Notes: generated by a model not told the origin, from the sequence alone. Numbered from the stretch's first letter, positions 20,841-35,089 are shown. The stretch: DNA of 64,000 nucleotides from Gyrodactylus bullatarudis (GCA_012064415.1 SSNU01000294.1:434001-498000), one strand, 5' to 3'. Numbers and translations are program-made.

Positions 20841-23400
20841 TAATAAATTTTATTATAAAACTAAGTTTATGTCATTCGGGAGTTTTGAATAAGAATTTTC
20901 AATAAAAAAATGTGAAAGACGATTAAAACGTTTAGGCCAAGAAGAATTCTAATAATAAAACAATTTTCTTAATTTTGTAAAACTAATTTTAAATCTATCA
21001 ATGAGTTTTAATTTCATACAGGGTAGGAAATATTTCATTTTGTCCCTATATAGCTGATCTGATATGATTTTCAACGTTGGGATTTCCTTTTACCTTTTTG
21101 ATGGAGAAATAAAGGTGCTGCTAGCTCTCTTCAAAGTTTGTTCATCTTGATGTTGAAATGCCAATGTGAAAAACTTCATTTGTATGAACAAAAGGGTGAA
21201 AAAAGGCAGAGAAAAAATAATCCGATCGATTTTCATCAAATGCCTATGCAAAAGATTTATTCCCTCTATAGATTATGTCCGGTTTCATCAACAAACTTAT
21301 TGTAACTGAAAAATCAGAGTTTATTTTTAGTAACCTACATTGTCAAGAAATTTGTTTTCAAGATTTTGGCCGTTCATTCATATTTTTGGTTATTTTAAAA
21401 TTTGATAGAAATTGCAAAATTTTCTTATTGGGTAGCAGCATTCTCAAATGGATGGATTAATGTACGGATTTATTCTTCTCATGGTAATAGGATTATTAAC
21501 ATATTGGAAACAGAGTAGTCTAACAGATTTTAAAAAATGTATTTCAAATTTCAATAGTCCCGGAAACTCTTACGGTAAGCCAAAGGAATATTTTTGAAAA
21601 CCAACCGTAGTACATTTATTTATCAGTGAATTTGTAAAACAAATATCAATCCTGATAAACTAAAAAGACACGAATGAACAACAGCTGGAAATCATTATTA
21701 TTATTACAGTATTATCAGTACTATCGAAAATTCAGAATTTACAAGTGTCTCATCTACTGAAGAAGTTACTAGACTATCTCAGGGATAGTACACTGTATCT
21801 CACTGCTGAAACTTTTAGATGGTGCTTTGAATATATCGATTAGATCTACTTGTATACTTTTAAAATTAAAAAAAACATTTAGTACCATCAGAATACATTA
21901 ATTTTAGCTCTTCATTTCAATAGTCTGACTTCTTTTATATTTTATGCTGTTCCTGGTTTAAAAAGTAATGAACCAAGTATTCTGGTGTAAGCTGTTTTGG
22001 AAAAGTTGGAAATTTTCCAATTATGAAGCAAGTAGATAAATATGTAGCTAAAGAATCTGAATTTATCGGACATTGATAAGAGCTTCGCACATGATATAGA
22101 TTTTGTCAAGGAGAAAAATAAAAAAATCATCAGCTAACTAGCATTATTGGAGAAAACAATTAGTTTATCACTTGACTCCACTTAAATGATATATTTTTAT
22201 AAATTATAAGAAATAAACTATCAATAAAAAATATTCATGCTATGAATAATCATATGCCTTACGAAAGGTAGGGAGTCAAATTTCCTGCAGATAACGAAAA
22301 TGATAAAAATCACATTTGTTTTCAAATTACAGGTTAAGTGCACCACCAAAAAATTGAAATCAAAATTTTTTATGTCATCTGCAGATATTAATCCAAATTC
22401 TTTATCATATTTAGTACAGGAATAATAATTTTTCTTGTTTTGCTGAAAAAGAGTTGCTACATTGAGTTTTTCCTTTCGTTAACAAGGGGTAGGAAAATAG
22501 AAGAATATGTCGTCAACATGACAATTTTTCCCACCGAAATTATCACATTGCAGTATTTCAGGTTGCTTGTGGAGAAAGAAAAGATTTACACATTGTTAAT
22601 TAAATTTTGAAAAACAAAAGGCTTCTTTACTGACACAGATTTCTTTATTTTTAGAAATTTAATACATTTTCTTTATCAAAGAAACATTATTTTCTTTTTC
22701 ACTCACTTTGACTGGCAGCACATTTAAGGAGGTGATAAACAGGATCTATTAATTCGGCTTAAATAGAAAGATTACATGATTATTTAATTAAAAAGGAAAA
22801 TTTTGTCTGTACTACTAGTTCTGCTGTGGTTGTAAGCCAGATGGGAAAAGATGAAAACATTGGGGATTTTTCTAACATGTAAATTGAATTTTTCTCCATA
22901 ATCCTGACTTGACTTATCCTGGCCTCTCATCTTGATAGATGGAAATGTCAACCTTCATTTATTTTCATATTCCAGGAAAATCACTGTAATTTTAATCTTT
23001 GATAAGCTCTACGCTGGATGAGCTTGGCCGAATCTAAATTCTCTTAAATAAGGCTCTAAATATTACTCTCAAGTCTAGATATTAGCCCCTCTAAAATTTC
23101 CAAAACGTAATAAAATAAAAACTACTCACGTGTCGCAGATTTTTGCTTTGATTTGTTCAGGAAACTGTCTCTCTGAAGGTAAAAGTGAATTTTAGCTGTA
23201 AAGTAATTAATTTCTCAACCATATTTCAATTAGTTTAAAATTTATTAAAAGAATAAAACATAGTAATCAGCTTGGAAAGAATATGATTATAACTAATTAG
23301 TTAATTATAATTAATCATTTGAGTGATTATAACGAATAAAGTCATAAATAAAGATTTATAATTTTATTTAAGAGATTTGTCATTCTAGATCAAGTTGATC
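20841..23400. other. Intergenic AT-rich DNA
   Basis: No gene supported. Around 22040-22120 a broken plus-strand frame contains IDKSFAHDIDFVKEKNKK, which could be an old transposon relic, but it is interrupted by stops and matches no family I recognise. Nothing else stands out. Confidence 0.35.
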
Positions 23401-23926
23401 GTTGCCTTTAATGACGAAATTAATAAATTTTCTTCTTATTTTGATCCACCCTCTCACTTACAAATCAATACAATTTCTCAGCTCAAAGTTCGAAAAATGG
23501 AAATTTGAAAAACAATAAATTTCTTCTTAAAAGTAATTATTTTTTGAAATGGTAAAATTAGATGATCTGGGTTCCTAAAATTCTTCGACAAGAATTAAAA
23601 ATTGAGATTATTGTAAAAAAATTAATTTCCAACTTCATATCTATTAGGTTTAATTCCAAAAAAACTCTATCTAAGTATTAATTCGAAAAGAATTTATGAT
23701 CAAAGTTTTGATACTGTAATTATCCAGGGATCTATCTTTGATTTAAATCGAATTCAAAAGAATTCTACTAATTACCTGTCAAATTGATGTATAGAGTTAC
23801 CAAAAGAAAGGAAGATAATCATTCGAAAACGTTTAAAGTTACTTCAAATCTAATCCTTTCTGATTTACTTCAATTTCCTATTCTTATTTTCTATTTGTAA
23901 ACCTCTAGCAAACTTTTTTACTACTA

Positions 23927-24640
23927 ATGAATACTATTCATTGAATAGTGCAGTACCTACACTTTCAAAGATTAAGAATTATTTTTTTCTAGCTGCTTAG
24001 GTAATACCCCAGACTCTGGGACCCAGAGGCTCGTCTTATTTGTTAATGGATTAGCCCATGTCGCTGAATGTTACAGCTTACTAATGGATCCTACCGTAAC
24101 TAGTACGAAAGATTATTTCTAAATCCTCGTTGATTTTCTTAGGATCCATTAATAAGCTGTAACATTCAGCGACATGGGCTAATTCATTATCAAATAAGAC
24201 GAATCTCTGGGATATTACCTAAGCACCTAGAACAAAATAGTTCTAAAAATTTAATAAGGAATTCATTGGGAGGATTTAGAAATCGGTCGAATGTTCAGTA
24301 ATAAAGCTTATATTTCGCCGGATCTCTTCAGACTATTACACCGGCTTGTAAAATAATACAGTTAAAATATTAAAAAAATTCTCTAATTGGTTCATTCAAT
24401 ACGTAAATTGTGGAAGGGAATGGCAAATTTGCTGCTCGTCTCCATTGTTTCCACTTCACATATCTGTCGATTAACGGTTGCACACTTACGTTTTCTACCA
24501 TTTCTCTTATTTGCAAGTGTTATATAAGCTTTATTACTGAATATTCGACCGATTTCTAAATTCTCCCAATGAGTTCCTTATTAAATTCTCAGAATATTCT
24601 CAAAGACGTTCGGCACTATTACAAAAATAATTCTAGTAAA
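23927..24640 (-). mobile_element. Inverted-repeat element A, copy 1, with element B nested at its right end
   Basis: Element A forms a long hairpin: TTAGCCCATGTCGCTGAATG (about 24051) has its reverse complement CATTCAGCGACATGGGCTAA at about 24162, and GCTTAGGTAATACC pairs with GGTATTACC-like sequence at 24213-24226. Copies at 39418-39549 and 45237-45440 share the parts CTAGGTGCTTAGGTAATA and TCTTTGTAAGTATAGG. The whole is bracketed by the exact 13-nt direct repeat TTTTTTACTACTA (23914-23926 and 24641-24653). Element B (24241-24594) interrupts the right end. Confidence 0.65.
24241..24594. mobile_element. Element B, MITE with about 69-bp terminal inverted repeats
   Basis: The left arm 24241-24309 includes GGAATTCATTGGGAGGATTT and CGGTCGAATGTTCAGTAATAAAGCTT in two pieces. 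The right arm 24526-24594 is its near-perfect reverse complement (AAGCTTTATTACTGAATATTC, ... CTCCCAATGAGTTCC). The inside has TTCAGACTATTACACCGGCT, shared with the larger element at 27480-28030, and a decayed minus-strand frame with KRNGRKRKCAT, resembling the tail of the protein there. So B looks like an internally deleted derivative of that element. Confidence 0.7.
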
Positions 24641-27480
24641 TTTTTTACTACTATTAATAAAAGGCTATAGCAAATATAGTGTATTTCATGTTTCAACTCA
24701 CTCATTCAGTACAGTAATAATATTTAAATGATTATGAGTAAATGATGATCTGATTATAAGTAGATATAATAGATTTTAATATCTCAATACTGAGATATGC
24801 TTCACATATAGTAGTGTGTATTAATATGTATAATGGATAATAAATCTTACTTTATTCGTCTTATAATTAGTGTTTGTTGGAGTGGGCTTTTTATTCTAAA
24901 AAGAGGTATTTGAAAAAAACAGAGATGCATACGAAAAATGAATAAATTAGCGAAATGTCATCATGTTCATTTATTTTTTATTGTTTTCATGTCGGTTCAA
25001 ACGGAAGAGACAAGAACAGAAAAAATTTTACTCCAATGAAATAGTCTTAGGATAATTGCCTTGTATAATCCACACAGTGTGTGCATATATTCTGGAAATG
25101 TTATAGATAAAAAAATGTTTTAAACAACAACAAAATATAAATACGAAAGAAGTTAAAAGAGAGGAAACCTTGATTGATTATATCAGGGGTAATGATCCCT
25201 TCAAATCTCGTTCCGATTTATTTTTAGAGATAATCTAAAATTTCATTCATTTCGTTCATACGTAGTAGAAGGATAATACAAGAAATAGCCCAGAGATTGA
25301 CAAGAAAAAAAAGGATCAACTTAACTCAGGACTGGCTATCTCACGTGGGGAATATTTCAGGCATTTATATTTACATGTATTCAGATCTACCAGAAAAACT
25401 TGAAAGTATATTTGAGACATTTCAAAAGTAAAAGGGGATTATAGTTCTAGTTTCAAGATATAAGAAATAATATTATTATTCAAACTGGATTCATGTTATA
25501 TACCTTTCTTTTGGCAAAATTCTTTGGTTACAATAATTCTTAAAATAATGAATATTAATGGAGATTTTACGGAAACGGGCTTTGGCGAAGTGAAAACTGA
25601 TTATCAATCTGTTATCTAAAGCAGATTAAAAATGGATCTACAGAATATTATGATAAAGCGAGTCGATTGAATACCAAGAAGATAGTCTAAGAAAAAACCT
25701 ACTTTCTTTTTCAGCAGCAATAATGCGTTCTTCCACGGATTAGATCCAAACAAGTCAGGAGGTTCCAACTTTCCTGTGGCAAGCTATTAAGAAAATAAAG
25801 CTTTTTACATCCAAAATTTAATAAAATTGGAAATTTTATAACTGATAAGAACTAAGATTTTATTTTTTAGAAATTTATAAAAGTATCTACTTACTTAGCA
25901 TCAGTTCTATTAAAGTCTTTATTTATTTAGAGACGCTAAAACTTGAAATTAGCCTATTAAAAAGTTAATCACGAAATCTGATGTGTGAAAGAGTCTTTTG
26001 AAATTATTCAGATTCCTATTAAAGCTCATATATATATATATATGAGTAAGTTGAGATATTGATTTCCTGAATCTAATCTCACTGCTTAAATTTAAAAAAA
26101 TTCAAAGAGTCTATATATATTTTTTTATATTCAATTTCTATTTATCCCACTGGGTTATTTCGAGAAGATAGGAAATTCTGTGTCTTCACATCGGTATGAA
26201 TTTCAAAAAAAAATTTTCTTTGTTCAGTTTTTATCATTTTATCTCGAACAATCACCTAAGTTAGAATTACTCTAAAGACAGTGGAATAGAGATATTTTCG
26301 CATTTACTTTTCGTTCCTGACGAGTTTAATAATCTTTCAATAGAAAGTGAAAATATTCTGCTATCTAAATCTAGTCATTTGAAGTTAAGATTTTCACAAA
26401 AATGGTTACATACCGAAAAACCCTTCTCGAAAAATAAGACCATTTAAATGAAACAAAATTAAACACCCTCTTTATAAAGCATGTGCCAATCTTACACTTA
26501 TCTTTATTTAATTTTGAATGAATTCACCCTACTGTTTTTTGGTTATGTAAACGTTTTAATCATGATAAATTTTAAAGTAGGCAGTTTTATTAAAAGAGAA
26601 TATTTGTTTTAAGATATTACTATGTGTAATCAATTTTATGAAATGAAAGATTTTTTATATAGTGAGTCACGAGAAAGTGAAAAATAATTTAATAAAACTT
26701 AAATAGATATATTTTTTCTAAATTCAGGATTTATCTGGATTTAAATCTCCAATGATAAAGTTTGTTTTCTGAATTGAGAACATAATTAAAAACTTTAAGA
26801 TTCTTTGATTAATTCTGCATTTTGTGCATTGAGAAATCTGATTCCATAATTGATCTTATGATTTTGAAGCAAGTATAAGCCAACAATACCAAGTCTTGTC
26901 TAACAAAAAAAAATACCAAGTAGAAATAAACTCTATGTTACGACGTTAGATGCAAATGACCCATGTTTGATTCTACTCTATTCCTCAAATCTACTAAAAC
27001 TCAGATCTATTTTTATTTTATCTTATTTAATTTAAGATGAGAAGAGAGCCTAACGATTTGTCGTTTAGTTCATAAATCTAGAGAAAAAATTGTATGAAGA
27101 TGAGAATTCATTCGCTGAGAGTTGAATATTCGAAATATGAAGTCCTAGAAAATATAATTAGTTGATAGGCTGTAGTAGATGTGGAAAGAACTTTGTCAAA
27201 ATTTTAAATTCGAATAGATAAGCTTATTGAAATGGAATAAAATATTATTAAAACAGAGAAGGACACTTTTTGCGATTTTCCAAGCCAAAAATAGCGATAT
27301 TTTTGCGATTTTTTACCGCCCTAGTTATTACGCACGTCTAAACAATATCACATAATCTATTCTTTAATTCACGCTTAAACAAATCTCAAAAATACCAAAG
27401 TCTCAAAGACATTTCTAAACCTGGATAAAATAACCAATGTAAGTAAAATTGGATCTGAATTAGTAGAAATATTCATTTCT
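24641..27480. other. Intergenic AT-rich DNA
   Basis: No gene supported. A short (TA)n microsatellite lies at about 26028-26041. At about 27250-27350 a block TTTTTGCGATTTTTTACCGC followed by CCTAGTTATTACG resembles a block at 46910-46970 (TTTTACCGGCCTAGTTATAAT), possibly the end of an old DNA transposon. Confidence 0.35.
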
Positions 27481-28035
27481 TAGAGGATTTTGAAGACGAG
27501 TGAATAATGAGTAATAAAGCTTTTATTTCACCGGCTCTCATCAGACTCTTACACCGGCTAGATATTTATACATACAATAATGAAAAATTAAAAATCCTCT
27601 GATTGGACAAATGGGAATTGAAAGAATATCACAGGGGGGAGGGGTAAGGTTTCACTGGACTCATTGTCTTTTCTTGAGAAAGGGATCTAGTTGTAACTGC
27701 CCGCTACATCTTTTTCTTTTGACTCCTCGTTTTGTAATTGCACACTTTTTGGATTCAATGATAATTACAGGTTGGGTATCAATTTGATTATCAACTTCCG
27801 TTGACTTTTCTTGATTTGCATTTTCACCCTTAGCTGTAGTTGTTACTGGGCATGAAGCGGGTACAATTTCAAGACTAATTGCAGATTGAGAACTAATTGG
27901 ATTATCAACTTCAGTTGACTTGTCTTGGATAGCAGGATTGTTCTCATCTGTAGTTGCTGTAGGAACACTTGACAGAAGCTCAGTGAATTGGGGATTTGCT
28001 TCGACTAATTGCTCATTGGATTCAGTTGTAAGTAA
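27480..28035 (-). mobile_element. Larger relative of element B with a transposon-derived ORF
   Basis: The left end (AGTAATAAAGCTTTTATTTC, TCAGACTCTTACACCGGCTA) matches element B. A minus-strand frame of about 120 codons runs from about 28030 to 27668 with no Met near its start, so it is an exon or a truncated frame. It contains two imperfect copies of KSTEVDN(P/Q)I...Q about 40 residues apart and a basic C-terminus ITKRGVKRKRCSGQLQLDPF. This looks like the tail of a transposon protein, but the superfamily is not identifiable from this part. Confidence 0.5.
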
Positions 28036-30100
28036 AATTGGTTTTCATTTACTGATAATTATAATTACTAGTAGATGGGTAATACAATAGAAAATTGACT
28101 TTTTTAGATGGCATCAAAAGAATCATTATCTAATAGAATCTAATTTAAAATCGTTTTATATCAATTTTGAGTCTTTTACTTGATTGGTTTTCTTGTCGTC
28201 TCGATAGGGTTAAAGCTGTTTTCAATAAATTTTGGAATATTTTTATCTTGTTTATATGTTAAAATAAATTCTCAGATTCCACACACTTGATGGCATTATA
28301 TATTACATTATACAAGATATAAAAAGCCAATTTTATCTAATTTCTTTCGGTGTAAATAGGTGAATTGTTTATTTTCATAGTAGGATTGTTTTTTTTGTGT
28401 TACCGGTCGATGCCAAACTAGCAATAATATCCTTTATTTCCACTTTAAAAGAAGATAAGATTTCATCTCAGATGATTGATGTTTGTGATATATCATCATA
28501 TCTACAAGGCCTAGATCTCAATATTGAGGATTAAATTAATTTAGTTTTTAGGTTTCAATGGATTTTGAAAAAAACTCAGAACAATTCTGAACAGATGCAT
28601 TTTTGAATTTCTCATATTTGTAAACGAATTCATATAATTCAATTCGTGTTAGAGGAAGTCATTCAGAAATATCGAATTTTCACAAACAATAGTGAATCGA
28701 AATTCAATATTTGAGACATGGATAATACCAATTATGCATATCAATGATATTTAAGGATTATAAATTAATTTTGACCTTCATTTCACTTCGAAAACATCTA
28801 CCCATTTCCATATTACATGTCGAAGTACTTTAGTTTGACATTTCAACATGAATTCTAGATTTCCAAGATTAAAATTCACTGATTAAATTAGGATATAGCC
28901 GCTGGTTCATATTTGTTTTTTTTCTAATGGGCTTGACTCTAATTCAGAGTTCTTCGACTATAAATATTCATTCATCTTACTATGTGATCAAAACTTCAAA
29001 TTCAATGTACAATATATGGGGATTTTAAGCCGTCTCGAATTTTTTTCAGATCTTAAATGTTTATCTCGTGATAAACATCAGAAACATTCTCAAGTTTCAT
29101 GATGAAATATCAAACAACCTAATGTTTCCTAAGGTTTTCAGTTATCGATAATTCATTTATGAGAGGAGTAGGGTTTCTTTGATAATTAAAAATTGATGAG
29201 AAAGAAAGAATGAATATATCCAAAGATATTTTGTTGAATTAGTGTGAAGGAAACTACGAAAATATGTTCTTCGTAATCTCCCCTTGTCAGCTGAAATGTG
29301 CAAAATTGATCATATTCATCTTTTAACCAAGGGAAGAAGAAGGATGGAAGAATATTTATCAGGAAAATATTTTTAGATTTCTGCTCGTTAGGAATATTAA
29401 AAAAACAACAACCTTGATTGATAAAATTTGTTGATTCTTAGTTTGGGGATCACAACCAGGGTGATTATGTTATTCAATTAAATTTTGGTGCTTTAAACTA
29501 TCCAAGATTTACAGAGAAGAAAAGAATCAAACACTTTATTATCATGCAAATTTTTGACAAAAAAATTTCTTTTTATTTTTCTTAGTTGAATGAAAGAATT
29601 AGGTGATGAAATGATTCAAAAATTAGGGATAGCATCTTGTCCAAATTTCTAAGAGTTACAATGCATCATTTAAGCAAGAAAACCGTGCCCACTTGAACTC
29701 GGGATTAAATTATATTACACTTATTTTAGAGATGCAAGTATTCTCTTCCAGAAATGTTAGAGGATTTCTAAATTAATTTTCAAACTTAGCTTTCAATGCT
29801 TAAAATGATTGCATTTTCGATTAAATATTTAAAGGATTTGAGCAGTTCTCTACCCGGTAAAGCCAGGCAGCGTTTGTGACTCGCTCAGTTAGATTTAACT
29901 CTGGTTGAAATTTGTATAATAATACTAGATGCCTCTACTGTTGTATTTAACCTATTAATTTCGAAAACTATAGCCTATATCTATGTCGAGCAGCTGAAGA
30001 ACTATTTGATTCAAAATTACGATTTTTTTAATGTATTAGGACAAGTTTCAAAAAATGAAAAACAAAAATTTTCAAATGTTTGGCACATCAACTGATAGAT
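28036..30100. other. Intergenic AT-rich DNA
   Basis: No gene, RNA or repeat that I can support. The sequence is AT-rich with many stops in all frames. Confidence 0.4.
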
Positions 30101-30104
30101 TCAT

Positions 30105-30345
30105 AATATGTATTAGACTTGGACGAAATTTTGCAAAATTATTACTTAAATCGCCCATCGATATGAAAAAACTAATCTTCAAGTATTTAAATATAATCCC
30201 ACCGAATTTCGCTTCAAAATACCTTTCCATGCTTCTGGAATAAGATAAACAAAGTTGTAAGAATGACTTAGATCCTTTTAAAATAGTTTTTTCAATAGCT
30301 CAAAACTCAATAATTTTGCAAAATTTCGTCCAAGTCTAATATGTA
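30105..30345. mobile_element. Element C, short inverted-repeat MITE
   Basis: TATTAGACTTGGACGAAATT with TTGCAAAATTATT (30111-30144) is the reverse complement of AATAATTTTGCAAAATTTCG plus TCCAAGTCTAATA (30308-30340). The arms of about 33 bp are almost perfect and enclose about 165 bp. A 62-codon frame inside has no recognised match. No second copy was seen in the window. Confidence 0.6.
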
Positions 30346-33300
30346 TCATAAATCATGAGAAAATAACTAAACAAGGAAAATATCTCAAAATATGTTCGAT
30401 TACAAAGAAGAAGGGTGGCAGTTAATAGGTATTGAACATATTTTACCTTGTCAAATCCCTTCGGATATGATCCAGATTTATTTTCATTAAAAGTAACGTA
30501 TCAAATTCTTTTGCTAGTAATGAATAAAAAAGATATCCTGAAAATATGCCTATTTCAACCTTATACATGCAAATGAAGGTAGTTTTCAAAGGGAATGCAG
30601 AAAAAAATTATAATATATTTTTTGACATTTTAAGGGAATACGTATAAATTTTAATTTTTCCATCTATCTACTCTGCGTTAGAGATACAATCACAGAATCG
30701 TTTGTAAAAGACATCTGTATTGTCTAATTTTTGCGTTTATTTCCTCTCTCTATATCATGCTGAATATATATCTACAGTTACTCTTGATAAGTTGGACAAA
30801 TTGTGTAAATTATTCCATATTCTAAAAAACTTCATTATCACAGTATCAGTCAATCATGGGAAAAAAACCAGTAGGAGAGTTTTGCCTAGAACCTTTCAAC
30901 GCACCCACACATTTAATATGTAAATCTTTTAATGTCTAAAAGGTAAAATCCAAATTTTATATTCTCTATTCTTTTTTCTCTAAGCTTCCACTTCAAAGGC
31001 TTCAACTTTTCATGGTTTACTATTGCCATGATTTAATTTAAATAATTTTTTTTCTCAACAAAAACACACAATGTTTAATTGCAATTGTCATTTTGTCAGT
31101 TTTATTACGACTAGGGCAGAATCTCAGGGGACATAATTCTCGATAAAATAGCAAAATTTTCAGCATTTTCTGGCAAAAGAGTATCTTGAAAAAATTCTAT
31201 CTAGCCATTTTTTTAATTTAGAAAATAGGGTTAATTCCAGAAATCACCTCAAGAAATGTTTTTCCAATAATCCCCCCAAAAATGATCCAAATGAAAATTT
31301 CAACGCTTCCTCAAATCAATTATTCTTACTTCGAAATTCCTCTCTCTACCAGATTTATTGTCAGATAATTTTTTTGAACGGCTTAATTTCTTTTCAAAGA
31401 TTGAAAGTGAACTTTCTCCTTATAAAGAATCTTTGATGGAAAAAAACTTACGCGAATCTAGGTTCTTACAAATGTTCGCTACCCCTGAAGAGGATTAATT
31501 TTATGTTTATCAAGATCGAAATAGTGAAATAAGCATAACCATAGTAATTAATTTGAATAAACTCCTTGTAGTTTTGCAAAAAATAATGGATATTCCTGTA
31601 AACATCTGAGTGCCGTGGCTAAGTTAGAAGTTTCCCTTGAAAATTATGATCCAAATGAATACAAAGTAATCTCCTTGAAAGCAGCTTACTCGGAGATTGT
31701 CATGCTCTGTGACGCCTGAAAAAATGTGAAGGAGTCGGAACTTGAAGGTTACAAAATAAATAAAAAACGTGAATGATCATGCACAAGCCGTGAAAACTCA
31801 AGAGCTAGAATAAAGTTTAATGAAATTTAGTGTTAAATAAAATTATTTTTAAGAAGTTTCCTTTGGGTGATTTTTGGAATTAATCATTTGAAAATATCAG
31901 TGGAAAATTGAGGCATTTCGACATTGCAAAAATGGTCTAGTTATGGCCAAATTGATTTTTTTTCTACAACAACTTATTGGTTTATATGGGAAAGGGCACA
32001 CCCTACTTTTTCAAGAAAAAAAATTTTTTTTTCTTCTGTCCTCATATACTTTGTAGTAAGTCTATAAGTTAGTTTGAAAATATTTTTTCCAAAAAACACT
32101 AAAAATTTGCGATACTCATACCATTTTCTAGGAAATTTAATTCTGATCAGAATGATATAGAATTTCGGTATCAAATTTTTTATGGTGATGGTGTAAACTT
32201 CACAAGAAAAGCTTTTCATAATCTTTTATTCATTGTTGAACTTTTTTTTATAATCTAAAAAATATTTCCGTTCGTGACTACCCTGACGAAAATATTGAGT
32301 TTTTTGTAAAAATAGTAAATTCACTTCCTCATGTCAACTAGCTTTTTTAGATCCTCTAATGACAGGTGGCCTAGTTTTAGCTAAACTTGAATGGGAAACT
32401 CTTTTTGATCTATTATTATGGAATCTGAAATCTTCAATGAATATTAATAAATTTATTGGAATTAAATCTAATGAAAAAAGAATGAATTCCAAAGTTGATC
32501 AATAAAATTTCTGTATTCTCACTATGGGATGTCTATTTATTTTTTTGATAAATCATTTTCTAACGAAAATTATTTTTTTGATATTCTATATCGACAATTA
32601 TTTGCTTTTGCCTAAATCATTTAGCAGACACTTGTTAAAGAATGTACAATGTACCAGGCATTTCAATCTATCTATCGGTGAGGATTCATGCGTATTTAAT
32701 GTAAATCAGAAGTAATTTTGAAAATCAAATGTAATTCAATGATGGCTAGGTCTAGTTCCTCTAAAAAGCCGACACCTTGATTAATTTCTGTTCTGAAAAT
32801 AAAAATCAAGTGCTACTTGAAGCCAAAAGTAATTTTCCACTTGATTTCTTTTTGATTTATCCATGGAAAGCCCAAGAAATTGGCTGTTGTTATAATAATT
32901 TTTAAATTGGATTTATATGAAGGAAATATTGGTAAATACCCTCAGTGGAGATTCTCTTATTTGCACTTAACAACTTGGTGAATTCTTTGTCTCCTCCTTA
33001 CCCAAAGGAGAGGAGATTTGTATTCATGTCTGAAATTTCAGTATTTTTTCTTTCCTTCTTAAGCTTATATAAATAAGCAATTGTATTTTATTAATAATCA
33101 ATAGTGTTTTTTTGACAGTCACTCCAAATTTACTGGTTATTTAGATATTTAATTATAGTGGTCAAGGAGTAGATTCCCTTCTTCCTAGAGCTTTCTTCAT
33201 TTGCTTCAATTTGATCAAGGCAGTTCTTAAAAAGGTATTGTAATCTAATTCATTTTACCGAAATGATCAAGTTATGTGAGACTTATAACCTTTGAATTGG

Positions 33301-34288
33301 AAGCTTAGGGATTCAAACAAACTAAAAATTAAACTAATCCATTACGAAATTAGCCTTTTGAGCAAATCGAGGTCACTTGTTTTGTTTTTTTTTGTGGAAA
33401 GAAGTAATCATTTTCATACAGGGCTATTCTAAAATGATTAGATAATATCCAAATTGCTCTTGTGCATGTGTAATAGACCAGATCAGATCATGTATAATAT
33501 TTAGATGATTTGATTTAATGAGAGATTAGATCATGAGGTTTCCTCATAAGAAAAATAAGCATTGTGATCTTCTTTCAGCAGTCGACTTCTCCACTTGAAT
33601 CAGAATACATAAGCAATAAATTTTCTATGGATTAAACATCTATGATGATACCAAAACTGTAAATAGTTTCATATTTATCAAATGAATATCCTTTCATTAC
33701 CAATAAATAATTTTATTATGATTGGATTTGATAAAGCGTAATTTTGTCAGATGATGATGAAAGCTTTTTTTAATTTTCCCAGTGATCCACTAAAGAATCA
33801 ATGAACTTTATATTTCTCATGTCAATTCAGAACTAAATAAAATTTTCCAGCGATTCCAGGCCAACTTCAACTTCTAGATTTCAGGGAGAATTCAGAAGAA
33901 AATAATTTCCACCCAGATTCAAGGCCAATAATTAACTTTATTTCGAATTCTTTACTAAAGTCAGAATACTGTAGAACGAAGGTAAATCATTGTCTTCTTG
34001 TTTTATGATAATTATTATAATAAATGCAATACTTTCAATTCTATAGTGCATTCGAGTTACTTTGAAGAATTACTCGTTTCTCATTGGAATCCAATGATTG
34101 GATTTTTTTTCTAATTTTGATTTTTCAATAGATAATAAAAAGTTGGTTCTCTGCATTTGACAATCCTTTGTTTTTAGGGTAATGTAAAAAAATACTCAAA
34201 TAAAAAAATTGATTGAAACCTATTCAAAAAAAATTCAATTCGATTTATTTAAATTGAATGAAAAATAAATTATCATGAGTACACTCAC
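30346..34288. other. Intergenic or intronic AT-rich DNA
   Basis: No supported exon. If the gene starting at 35089 (minus) continues leftwards, this is its first intron. Short frames at 30720-30923, 31974-32219 and 32524-32715 show no family resemblance and are probably chance openings. Confidence 0.35.
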
Positions 34289-35089
34289 CTCGTAACTAGA
34301 AGTTCGTTGCAAGGTGGGAAATTTGCGCTGACGACCAACTGGAGGTAATTTTTCCCTATCATCTGATTCTTGATTTCCCCCCATCATCTGGTTACCAGTT
34401 GTACTTGGAATGCTTGGAAAACTTTGGAAAGATTCGTATGATTCATTTGATATTCGATTAATCATCCCTGAGTCTACAGAATAATTCTCCCTTCGTTTAT
34501 TTTGGGAATTATTCACTGTGAGGTACCTCGAATTTCGTGTAGCGGAATTATTGTTGGCCTGCTGGGGTAAACCAGTCCCACCACTAGCACTCGGATAACA
34601 TGCATCTTCGTGACTTTCAATTGAATAATTCGCACTATCCTTCTGAGATATCAATAAACCTTTTGGAGGGGTATTGAAGAATTCTGTTTGGAAATAATAA
34701 TTTGACACTTCGTTTTGACGTTGGAGCATCCTCTGGTCAGATTGATGTTTGGGCGAGCTCTGTGGAAATGGAGACTGCTCTATCGAGTCTCCTCCATAGG
34801 AGCCTGAATCTAGAGGCATATTGGTATAAATGGGTCCACCATATCCAAACGACCCATCATCCATAAAGACATCATCGTTCATGGGCATAATATCAGTATC
34901 CATATCATAGACATCAACACTCGCTTGGATTTGATTACGCAGTCGATTAACATGATTTCGTTTTGTCTCGTGGTTGGCATGTGGATCTGAGATGAAATTA
35001 GACATCATAAGATTGAAACCTCGACCTCTAGGCCTAGAGGTACTACTAGGACCTGCTGTTGACGAAGTATATCTATCTGTACCGTCCAT
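34289..35089 (-). CDS. First coding exon of an unrecognised disordered protein
   Basis: This starts with MDGTDRYTSSTAGPSSTSRP and continues for 267 codons to a strong donor (GTGAGT, phase 0) at 34288. The protein is rich in Ser, Asn, Gln, Gly and Pro, with no cysteine-rich or globular core. It has an Arg-Gly start (RPRGRGFNLMMSNFI), an acidic stretch (DMDTDIMPMNDDVFMDDG), and a basic SQNKRRENYS segment. The exon ends in KLPPVGRQRKFPTLQRTSSYE, whose RTSSYE could be a basophilic kinase site. Later exons lie further left and were not recognised; the R/S-rich exon at 19506-19789 is one candidate. The start is 448 bp from the plus-strand operon start, another divergent pair. Confidence 0.6.
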
